The position numbers and the translations under genes were made by a program. A stretch of 8,672 bases of DNA from Clostridia bacterium. Lineage in GTDB: Bacteria; Bacillota; Clostridia; CAKSNL01; HGM11501. Position 1 is the first letter of the stretch. Each line of letters opens with the position of its first letter. The stretch lies in NCBI GenBank assembly GCA_017390225.1, contig JAFPCL010000010.1, positions 1 to 8,672 of the forward strand. The letters are read 5' to 3'. Of this stretch, positions 1 through 5,863 are shown one piece after another. The notes under the pieces are model-generated. The model made no database searches. It was not told where the DNA came from and saw only the letters and a program-made list of their open reading frames with translations.

Positions 1-5
1 ACGAA

Positions 6-12
6 CCCTCCT
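6..12 (-). promoter_or_regulatory. Strong Shine-Dalgarno sequence overlapping the RCC1-protein stop codon
   Basis: On the minus strand the end of the gene reads GAA TAG GAGGG, so AGGAGGG shares its first two bases with the TAG stop (11-13). Only five bases (TTCGT) remain before the window edge, which is the right distance for a start codon just outside. This implies a next gene in the same transcript, probably translationally coupled to the RCC1-repeat protein. The gene itself is not in the window. Confidence 0.7.
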
Positions 13-3000
13 ATTCCTGAACTGTCAAATATACTTCTGTATTTCCCGAAGCCAATGCCCTAAACCCAATAATATTGAGTGTGCCGCTTGCATACAAGCT
101 TTCGGGGTTTTGGATGGCATATTGGATGATGCCGTCTTCTATATAGGTGACGGAAACATCCGTGCCGGAGATAGCACCCGGAGTGGTTTCCTTTTCGTAA
201 GTGAGTGCCGATGCATCGGAAAGTGCAAGCGCATCTTCGTCGTAGCGGACGGAGAAGGCGGTGATGCTATGGGGTGCCATGTTGTTTGCGCTTAAGAGAA
301 TATAATACTGCTCGCCCTCCTGTGCAGACAGGGTGTAGGTCGTGGCATATGCGGCGTTGTTTTGCTTGACGGAAAGGGCATAGGCAGTGCCTGTTTCTCC
401 CGTGATGCGGATATAATATACACTACCGCCGGTTAAAGCATAGATATTGCCGCTCGTTGTTGTCACGGGCTGCATATTGCTGTCGAAAACAGAAAGTGCC
501 ACATTGCCGCCGGGCAAGAAAGCGAAGCTTTCACTGATGGGGGCAGTAAATTTCAGCCAGTCGGTGTCATCTGCATATTGAATTTCGCCTTGCATGGTTT
601 GATTCAGGGAAATCTCCGTAGCTTCCTCTGCGGTATCGGCATAGTCATCATAGATAATCCCGCTGTTTAAAATCTCTACCGGACTTCCCGCCGTTTGACC
701 ACTTCTGCCGTTGCCAAACGCACCGTTATTGATACCTCGTGCCATCACGGCACCGTCGGCGGTTTTATACACGGTGAACAAATTGCTTGCGGCAATCTGC
801 ACAACGTTGTTGACAGTATCGCCATCTGTGTTCAGGGTTGCCGGGGTGGGATACAGCTTATTGCCCGCAGTATGATTAATTAAAAAAGGTGTGCCATAGC
901 CAAAGCCGTAAAGCGTGCTGTCTTCCAAAATCACAAAGCTATTCTGTGCACCGGCTTCGATGGCTTTTACGCCGGAGAGCACAACGCCCTCGGAAGCAAG
1001 TACAGGCGTGAGTACGGCACTGTCCGTGGTGGTGCCGATGCCCAGCTGACCTCTTGCGTTTTCGCCTGCCGCCAGTACGCCGCCGTTTTGGGTTTTTAAA
1101 AGCACATGAGCATAGCCGGCGGAAATGGCGGTGATGCCGGTAGCCGTTCCGTTTGCGGTTTGCATCAGCGTGGGATAAATGCTGTTTGTCGTGGTGGCAT
1201 TGCCCAATTGTCCGCTTGCATTATTTCCCCAGGCATACACGGTACCGCTTGCAGTGCGGGCATAGGCAGAAGAATAGCCGGCGGAGATTTCCACAATATC
1301 GGAAAGCGGCGTGGTTCCGTCCAAGGTGACCAAGGACGGATAGCTACTGTTCATGGTCGTGCCGTTTCCTAACTGTCCGCTTGCGCCTGCACCCCAAGCA
1401 TATACCTTGCCGTCGGCGGTAAGTGCCATGCTGTAAGAACCGCTTGCGGCAACCGCCGTTATGTTCTGTAACCAATCATTTTCGCTTTCGCTCTTTTTCA
1501 CTTGCACGGCGACCGGTCGGTTCGTTGTCGTTCCATCACCCAACTGACCGTTTGTGTTGTTGCCGAACGCCCAAACTGAGCCGTCTGCTTTCAGCGCCAA
1601 AACATGATTTGCCCCGGGGGCTAAGGCGATCACATCCGACAAAGCCTCTTCTCCCTGCATAGCTTGCACGGCAGTCGAGGTATTTTCCGTGCTGTTATTT
1701 CCCAAAGCACCGCTGTTGTTGCTTCCCGATCCCCACACGGTTCCGTCGGACAAAAGGGCAAACAGACGAGAATTTGTGCCGCCAGAAATATTACGCGGCG
1801 TGTAGATATCCAGAATATCCGCGGTAGGCATATAGGTGCTTTTCCACTCTGTCACGCTTGTCCCAATGCCGTTACCGAACACGCCGTCAAATCCCAAGCC
1901 GTAAGTCTTGCCTGCGGTATCGGTCAGCAAAAGATACATATAAAAGCCGCTCACATGAGAAAAACCATCTGCTTCCGTCAACAGCGCAAATGTCGGTTGC
2001 TCATAGGAAGTATCCCGGAAACCACAATAATACAATCTGCCGTCATTGGTTTGGGCAATTGTTGTGTAATATGTGCTGTAGATTTTGTTTACATCCGTGT
2101 TTTCAAATACCACGGTGGGTGTTTGTTTGATTTCTTCCGAACCCAGAGAGTAGGTGGTGATTTTGCCCCAACCATAAACCTTGCCTGTGTTATCCAATGC
2201 GTGACAGGTCGTGGAATTGGCGCAGACAGACACGATACCACTCAATCCCGTAATCTGCATTGGCAGCATGGCGTTTGCCGTTGTTCCATTGCCCAATTGA
2301 TAATTACCGCCGTTGCCCCAAGCATAAACATTGCCGGTTTCCGTGCGTGCCAAGCTGCAATTGCCGCCGGCGGCGATTTCGGCAATGCCGCCGAGCTCTT
2401 GCACCTGCACGGGAAGGCTTTGATTGGTTGTGGTATTGTTGCCCAGCTGTCCTTTATGGTTTCTGCCCCAAGTGTAGACCAAGCCACCGTCTGTGAGTGC
2501 CATGGCATGGTAATCCCCTGCGGCGATAGCAATGATATTAGACAGAAATCCTGTACCTGTGCTATCTTTCACTTGCACCAAAATGTCGCTGTCATCGGTT
2601 GTTCCGTTACCCAACTGTCCATAGGCGTTATCCCCCATGGCATAAACAGAGCCATCGGTCATAAGAAGCAGCGTAAAATAATCTGTTCGCACCATATCCG
2701 AAAGAAGCTTGTCGGTACCATCAAGCAGATGGGAAATTTGCGGATAAGGCTCTGTCTCCGACCATTCCCACAAAGTGCCGTTACCTTCCAAGGCATAGGC
2801 ATCAAACTCCCCGGCAAAGACCTTTTCTATATTCTCCAAGCCCGAGAGAAGTACCGGCTCGCGGTACGCATAGCAGCCGCTACCTATACCTAATTGTCCG
2901 TAGCGGTTACAACCCACGGACATAAGCTTTCCGTTAGAGAGCAGCAACGTCGTGTGATTATCTCCTGCCGCGGCATGAACCACGGGATAGGAGACATCGA

Positions 3001-4183
3001 TTGCCGCCGGTGTACTGCTTGTCCCGTTGCTCCCTAATTCTCCATTGCCGTTGCTACCCCAAGAATATGCTGTGCCGGTGCTGTCGATGGCAATAAAATG
3101 AGATTGCCCTGCGGCAACGGAAACTATATTTTCTATGCCGATGACGGTTTGTGGCTGTAAAATGCCATACCCCCACCAAACCACGCTTCCGTCTGCTTTG
3201 GTTGCCAAAAGCTTGTATTCACCGATTGCCAAGGCGGTGATATCCGTCATGGGTCCGCTATCGGTTTCATCCAAAACCACGGCGGGTGCCAAAACGGCAG
3301 AGGCGGTTTGAGAAGTGTTCAAGTATCCCATAAGATTAAATCCCCAGGCAAGCACTTCGCCGCTTGCTGTGATGGCGGCGGTGTTGTTTTCATAGGCGGC
3401 AATATTGACGATGCCCGTTAAATAGCCGTTACCGCCCACGCCCAAGACCTGGGCGGGCGTGCTGTTGATTTCCGTAGCAGTCGCCGATGTTCCAAGTTGA
3501 CCATAACTGTTATTGCCCCATGCCCAAACCGTACCGTCGGCTTTGAGTGCCACACTGTGATAGGTGCCTGCCGCAATGGCAACCACGCCCGATAAACCCG
3601 ATACCTGCACGGGCACTTCACTGTCTGTGGTGGTATTGTTGCCAAGCTCGCCGTAGACATTACCGCCCCAAGCCCAAACCGTACCGTCGGCGCGAAGCGC
3701 CAAGCTGTGAGCGCCGCCGGCGGCAACGGAAACCACATGGGTCAAGCCTTCCACGGGCGTGGGTGTGAAGCACCAATCCATGGCAGCAAATAAATATTCT
3801 TCATATGCATAAGCACCCCATGTCACAACGGTGCCATCCGGGCGCAAATAAACCGTATGTGAGAATCCGGATGATAAATTTTCTCCGATAATGGAATTAG
3901 ACAAGCTGCTCGAACCGCGCAAAGCATAGGTCGTCGTTTGCGATCCCCTGCTTTGCACCGTGCTATAGGTCAAGGCTTCCGTGTCTTCCTCCAGCTTCTG
4001 TGCCAGTATCTCCCGCGTATGCGCCGCCATTGCCGCTTTTTCATCCTCTGTTTTTACCACAACAGAATGATTCACGGGACTTTTCTCGACGAGCGGCATA
4101 AAGCCTTCCGCTTCTTCTGCATATGCAGGCATAAATGCCACCAGCATGCAGAAAACGAGAACATAAGAAATCCATTTTTTCAT
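11..4183 (-). CDS. Large secreted RCC1-repeat (beta-propeller) protein with PPC-like and cohesin-like C-terminal domains
   Basis: The product is about 1390 residues and probably acts outside the cell, binding or scaffolding something through its propellers; no enzymatic motif is visible. Residues 1-22 form a signal peptide (MKKW start, hydrophobic core, AYA before EE as a likely signal peptidase I site). Residues 23-100 are a charged linker, partly helical. A half unit at about 101-117 is followed by 21 RCC1-type units (118-1177) with the pattern [T/K]V[W/Y]AWG, GQLGNGTTT, then AIAAG.H..AL..DG. Residues 1178-1274 (DDYADT, DDTDWLKFTAP, YYIRITG, YALSV) resemble a PPC domain. Residues 1275-1390 resemble a cohesin-type beta sandwich (FSVRYD, LTYEKE, GAISGTD, NIIGFRA). 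No LPXTG, SLH or lipobox is seen, so the anchoring is unknown. I chose the ATG at 4183 because AAGAAAGGA lies 8 nt upstream and the signal peptide starts there; an in-frame TTG (4207) and ATG (4192) lie upstream. Family assignment of the repeats is sure, the two C-terminal domains less so. Confidence 0.93.
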   Translation of the reverse strand: MKKWISYVLVFCMLVAFMPAYAEEAEGFMPLVEKSPVNHSVVVKTEDEKAAMAAHTREILAQKLEEDTEALTYSTVQSRGSQTTTYALRGSSSLSNSIIGENLSSGFSHTVYLRPDGTVVTWGAYAYEEYLFAAMDWCFTPTPVEGLTHVVSVAAGGAHSLALRADGTVWAWGGNVYGELGNNTTTDSEVPVQVSGLSGVVAIAAGTYHSVALKADGTVWAWGNNSYGQLGTSATATEINSTPAQVLGVGGNGYLTGIVNIAAYENNTAAITASGEVLAWGFNLMGYLNTSQTASAVLAPAVVLDETDSGPMTDITALAIGEYKLLATKADGSVVWWGYGILQPQTVIGIENIVSVAAGQSHFIAIDSTGTAYSWGSNGNGELGSNGTSSTPAAIDVSYPVVHAAAGDNHTTLLLSNGKLMSVGCNRYGQLGIGSGCYAYREPVLLSGLENIEKVFAGEFDAYALEGNGTLWEWSETEPYPQISHLLDGTDKLLSDMVRTDYFTLLLMTDGSVYAMGDNAYGQLGNGTTDDSDILVQVKDSTGTGFLSNIIAIAAGDYHAMALTDGGLVYTWGRNHKGQLGNNTTTNQSLPVQVQELGGIAEIAAGGNCSLARTETGNVYAWGNGGNYQLGNGTTANAMLPMQITGLSGIVSVCANSTTCHALDNTGKVYGWGKITTYSLGSEEIKQTPTVVFENTDVNKIYSTYYTTIAQTNDGRLYYCGFRDTSYEQPTFALLTEADGFSHVSGFYMYLLLTDTAGKTYGLGFDGVFGNGIGTSVTEWKSTYMPTADILDIYTPRNISGGTNSRLFALLSDGTVWGSGSNNSGALGNNSTENTSTAVQAMQGEEALSDVIALAPGANHVLALKADGSVWAFGNNTNGQLGDGTTTNRPVAVQVKKSESENDWLQNITAVAASGSYSMALTADGKVYAWGAGASGQLGNGTTMNSSYPSLVTLDGTTPLSDIVEISAGYSSAYARTASGTVYAWGNNASGQLGNATTTNSIYPTLMQTANGTATGITAISAGYAHVLLKTQNGGVLAAGENARGQLGIGTTTDSAVLTPVLASEGVVLSGVKAIEAGAQNSFVILEDSTLYGFGYGTPFLINHTAGNKLYPTPATLNTDGDTVNNVVQIAASNLFTVYKTADGAVMARGINNGAFGNGRSGQTAGSPVEILNSGIIYDDYADTAEEATEISLNQTMQGEIQYADDTDWLKFTAPISESFAFLPGGNVALSVFDSNMQPVTTTSGNIYALTGGSVYYIRITGETGTAYALSVKQNNAAYATTYTLSAQEGEQYYILLSANNMAPHSITAFSVRYDEDALALSDASALTYEKETTPGAISGTDVSVTYIEDGIIQYAIQNPESLYASGTLNIIGFRALASGNTEVYLTVQE
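653..3883 (-). repeat. Array of 21 RCC1-type repeat units encoded within the secreted protein gene
   Basis: I count 21 units of 38-58 residues, each starting with a strand like TVWAWG or KVYAWG and ending in a turn like KADG or TASG, preceded by one half unit (about residues 101-117) and ending with a half unit (1145-1177). In the RCC1 family seven units close one propeller, with the first and last half units completing a blade, so 21 units fit three propellers: roughly residues 118-469, 470-814 and 815-1177. This division is inference. Units 2, 3, 9-11 and 15-19 are near consensus (GQLGNGTTT core). Units 5, 8, 12, 13, 14 and 20 are degenerate. Units 5, 8 and 13 are short and lack the GQLG loop. 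The DNA copies are diverged, so this is an old protein-level repeat rather than a fresh tandem duplication. Confidence 0.9.
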
Positions 4184-4191
4184 TTCGTTCA

Positions 4192-4200
4192 TCCTTTCTT
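4192..4200 (-). promoter_or_regulatory. Ribosome binding site of the RCC1-repeat protein; decides the start
   Basis: Minus-strand AAGAAAGGA ends 8 nt before the ATG at 4183. The same bases lie inside the coding sequence if the TTG at 4207 is used, and touch the ATG at 4192, so neither of those starts has a site of comparable quality at correct spacing. The 4183 start also gives a standard signal peptide with a short positively charged N-terminus. Confidence 0.75.
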
Positions 4201-4201
4201 T

Positions 4202-4221
4202 CGGCAAAATATCTTTTGCCG
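4202..4221 (-). promoter_or_regulatory. Perfect inverted repeat at the 5' end of the RCC1-protein mRNA (stem-loop or operator)
   Basis: CGGCAAAA (4202-4209) and TTTTGCCG (4214-4221) are exact inverse complements with a 4-nt centre. On the minus strand this falls just downstream of the predicted -10 box (4234-4239), within a few bases of the expected transcription start, and two bases (4201-4200 side) from the purine-rich ribosome binding site. It could be a stabilising 5' stem-loop, a translation-modulating hairpin, or a DNA operator for a dimeric regulator overlapping the start of transcription. There is no T run after it, so it is not an intrinsic terminator. Confidence 0.6.
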
Positions 4222-4233
4222 TTTTCTTTATTT

Positions 4234-4262
4234 ACAATATCACATAATTTCCAATTTGTCAA
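4234..4262 (-). promoter_or_regulatory. Promoter of the RCC1-repeat protein gene
   Basis: Minus-strand TTGACA (4262-4257) is a perfect -35 box. After a 17-nt spacer comes TATTGT (4239-4234) as the -10, preceded by TGA, which gives an extended -10 (TGN). Transcription would begin at about 4226-4228, some 45 nt ahead of the start codon. A second TTGACA on the same strand (4303-4298) has only poor -10 candidates (TAATTA, 16-nt spacer) and may be a weak additional promoter. Confidence 0.65.
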
Positions 4263-4402
4263 TATTTTTGTTCTATAATTATTTCCTATATGTTTTCTGT
4301 CAAGTTTCTACAGCATTTTACAATTTTCCTCATTTTTCAACACGATTTTATCCATCCGGCAAATCTGTTCACTTTGTGTTTTTATAAAAATTTCAAAACC
4401 CC

Positions 4403-4431
4403 TTGCCAAAACAATTTTTTTCGTTTATAAT
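4403..4431 (+). promoter_or_regulatory. Promoter of the aldo/keto reductase-DtxR operon
   Basis: TTGCCA (4403-4408) as -35, a 17-nt spacer, and a perfect TATAAT (4426-4431) as -10. Transcription would begin at about 4438, leaving a very short leader of roughly 17 nt that consists mainly of the AAGGAG ribosome binding site (4441-4446), 8 nt before the ATG at 4455. The short leader leaves no room for a riboswitch, so any regulation is likely at the promoter. Confidence 0.8.
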
Positions 4432-4454
4432 AAACGCACAAAGGAGTATAGCTT

Positions 4455-5387
4455 ATGCAATATACAGCGATCAATGATATCCCTGTCAGCCGTTTGGTTT
4501 TGGGAACCGACGGGTACGGGGTTGTTTTGGATGACTCTTCTTGCCATCGGCTTTTGGATATCTATGTAGAACACGGCGGCACCGTGATTGACACGGCGCG
4601 GTCTTATTGCGGTGGGCTCAGCGAAGCCTGCATCGGGGCTTGGCTGAAAAATACAGGAAAAAGAGATCAGGTATTTTTGTCCACCAAAGGAGGCTTTCCC
4701 CCGGCAGGGCACATGGAAATCAGCCGCCTTTCGGAGGAAGAACTGCGGCACGATATAGAAGAAAGCCTTCGTGCGCTTTCGGTCGACCATGTGGATATTT
4801 ACTGGCTGCATCGAGATAACGAAGCCATCCCCGTGGGCGTGCTTTGCGAGATTTGCGCCGCATTTGTCCGAGAGGGCAAAACGAAAATGATTGGGCTTTC
4901 CAACTGGACGGGTGCGCGCATACAGGCTTTTAACGATTATGCACGTGCGCATGGTCTTCCCGAAGCCGTCGCTTCCCAGATTCAGTTTACCACGGCGCAT
5001 CCCAATCGGGAAAATATCGATTCTACCTTGGTGGTCATGAATGAAGCCGAGTTTTCTTTTTATCAAACAAGCCATATGCCCGTGTTTTCCTTTTCCTCAC
5101 AGGCAAAAGGCTATTTCTTCAAATTAGAAAAGAGCTTGCCGCTTTCGGAAAAAGCAAGCTTTCGTTTTGATAACGACATCAGCAGACAGCGGTTTTTGCG
5201 CCTTGCAGATGTTGCCAAAACCCACGGCATTTCCGTCGGCGCCGCAGGCACGGTGGCGCTCACATCCATCACCGATTTTCCCGTGCTTCCCATTTTGGGC
5301 TGTAAATCCGAAAGCCAGCTTTTGTCGTCTTTAACGGCGGCGGACATTACTTTTACCGCACAAGAACTGCAATATATTTTCACATAA
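4455..5387 (+). CDS. Aldo/keto reductase family oxidoreductase
   Basis: A 310-residue cytoplasmic NAD(P)H-dependent reductase of the aldo/keto reductase (AKR) TIM-barrel superfamily, which reduces aldehydes or ketones. The complete catalytic tetrad is visible: D46 (VIDTARSY), Y51, K78 (FLSTKGG) and H119 (IYWLHRDN). Other family marks are the N-terminal VSRLVLGTDGYG, the GLSNW segment (147-151), Q175 (SQIQF) and the C-terminal cofactor-binding stretch LPILGCKSESQL (278-289). The length is normal for the family and there is no signal peptide. The start is supported by AAGGAG 8 nt upstream and a promoter directly before it. It is followed after 15 nt by a DtxR-type regulator gene with its own ribosome binding site, so the two are almost surely co-transcribed. 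The substrate cannot be read from sequence; the family contains sugar, quinone and reactive aldehyde reductases. Confidence 0.93.
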   Translation: MQYTAINDIPVSRLVLGTDGYGVVLDDSSCHRLLDIYVEHGGTVIDTARSYCGGLSEACIGAWLKNTGKRDQVFLSTKGGFPPAGHMEISRLSEEELRHDIEESLRALSVDHVDIYWLHRDNEAIPVGVLCEICAAFVREGKTKMIGLSNWTGARIQAFNDYARAHGLPEAVASQIQFTTAHPNRENIDSTLVVMNEAEFSFYQTSHMPVFSFSSQAKGYFFKLEKSLPLSEKASFRFDNDISRQRFLRLADVAKTHGISVGAAGTVALTSITDFPVLPILGCKSESQLLSSLTAADITFTAQELQYIFT

Positions 5388-5402
5388 GAAAGAAGGGGTT
5401 TC

Positions 5403-5768
5403 ATGCATCTGCAAGAATCCGGAGAAATGTATTTGGAAACAATCTACCGCTTAACGAAAGCCATGGGTGCGGTGCGCTCTTTGGACGTTGCGGAATATAT
5501 GGGCTTTTCCAAGCCCAGCATCAGCCGTGCCGTGAGTCTTTTAAAATCCGGCGGCTATATCACCGTGGACGGAAGCGGTCATTTGCTTCTCACGGACATC
5601 GGCAAGCAAATCGCCGAAAGTATGTTTGAGCGGCACACGATTCTCACCCGATGCCTTGTGCTTTTGGGCGTGGATGAAACCATTGCCGAAGAAGATGCCT
5701 GCAAGATTGAGCATCACCTGAGCGAAACATCCTTTGCGGCGATAAAAAAGTTTGTTGAGAATCAGTAA
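5403..5768 (+). CDS. Short DtxR-family metal-dependent transcriptional regulator (iron-type ligand set)
   Basis: A 121-residue DNA-binding metalloregulator of the DtxR/MntR family. It has an N-terminal winged helix-turn-helix (about residues 8-66; recognition helix near SKPSISRAVSLLK, wing GSGHLLLT) and a helical dimerisation domain (68-121). It lacks the C-terminal SH3-like domain of DtxR, like MntR. Aligned by eye, the metal ligands are M9 (GEMYLETIY), C100, E103 and H104 (DACKIEHHLS), matching DtxR M10, C102, E105 and H106, whereas manganese MntR has Asp and Glu in place of Met and Cys. H78 matches DtxR H79, but the residues at E83 and H98 are T82 and E96, so the ancillary site looks incomplete. 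GAAGGGG lies 4 nt before the ATG at 5403. As second gene of the reductase operon it may control that operon or distant metal-homeostasis genes; no classical DtxR box was seen nearby. Confidence 0.88.
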   Translation: MHLQESGEMYLETIYRLTKAMGAVRSLDVAEYMGFSKPSISRAVSLLKSGGYITVDGSGHLLLTDIGKQIAESMFERHTILTRCLVLLGVDETIAEEDACKIEHHLSETSFAAIKKFVENQ

Positions 5769-5782
5769 AAATTTTATATAAG

Positions 5783-5807
5783 CCGTCACAAGTGTGGCGG
5801 TTTTTTT
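5783..5807 (+). terminator. Intrinsic terminator of the reductase-regulator operon
   Basis: CCGTCAC (5783-5789) pairs with GTGGCGG (5794-5800) around an AAGT loop, with one G-U pair, giving a 7-bp GC-rich stem extendable by A-U and G-U pairs. Seven T residues follow (5801-5807). It lies 14 nt after the regulator's stop codon and marks the end of the two-gene transcript. Confidence 0.88.
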
Positions 5808-5808
5808 A

Positions 5809-5837
5809 TTGACAAAGCATTGATTTTGCTATATGAT
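5809..5837 (+). promoter_or_regulatory. Promoter of the GH63-like glycosidase gene
   Basis: A perfect TTGACA (5809-5814), a 17-nt spacer and TATGAT (5832-5837, five of six consensus bases). The expected start of transcription is about 5844, giving a leader of some 20 nt. GAAAGGA (5850-5856) lies 7 nt before the ATG at 5864. The -35 box begins two bases after the preceding terminator's T run, so the units are packed but separately transcribed. No operator palindrome is apparent. Confidence 0.85.
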
Positions 5838-5863
5838 AATAAAAAAACAGAAAGGACTCTGTT

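Larger units (their letters stand above)
4208..4454. other. Divergent intergenic region between the RCC1-protein and aldo/keto reductase genes
   Basis: This 247-nt stretch is strongly AT-rich and has no convincing coding sequence. It holds the minus-strand promoter (4234-4262) and part of the 5' stem-loop at its left end, and the plus-strand promoter (4403-4431) at its right end. Between them (about 4304-4402) I see only AT-rich sequence, a further TTGACA on the minus strand (4298-4303), and one CGGCAAA (4357-4363) that matches an arm of the stem-loop. Confidence 0.75.

Noticed and set aside
1664..2893. A 409-codon open frame on the plus strand
   Set aside because: It lies wholly antisense to the RCC1 repeat array, its translation is rich in Cys, His, Ile and Arg with no family resemblance, and it is explained by the repetitive codon pattern of the opposite strand.
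653..3883. CRISPR array or recent DNA tandem repeat in the repetitive left half
   Set aside because: The periodicity is that of diverged RCC1 protein units within one long open frame; there are no identical direct repeats separated by unique spacers.
4130..4160. Possible lipobox in the signal peptide (LVFC)
   Set aside because: The residue before Cys is Phe, which does not fit the lipobox, and a clean AYA cleavage site follows further on.
4184..4207. Longer start (TTG at 4207 or ATG at 4192) for the RCC1-repeat protein
   Set aside because: The best ribosome binding site would then lie inside the coding region, and the signal peptide begins naturally at the ATG at 4183.
4425..5075. A 216-codon open frame on the minus strand
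   Set aside because: It is antisense to the aldo/keto reductase, whose catalytic tetrad, promoter and ribosome binding site are all intact; the shadow has no recognisable domain.
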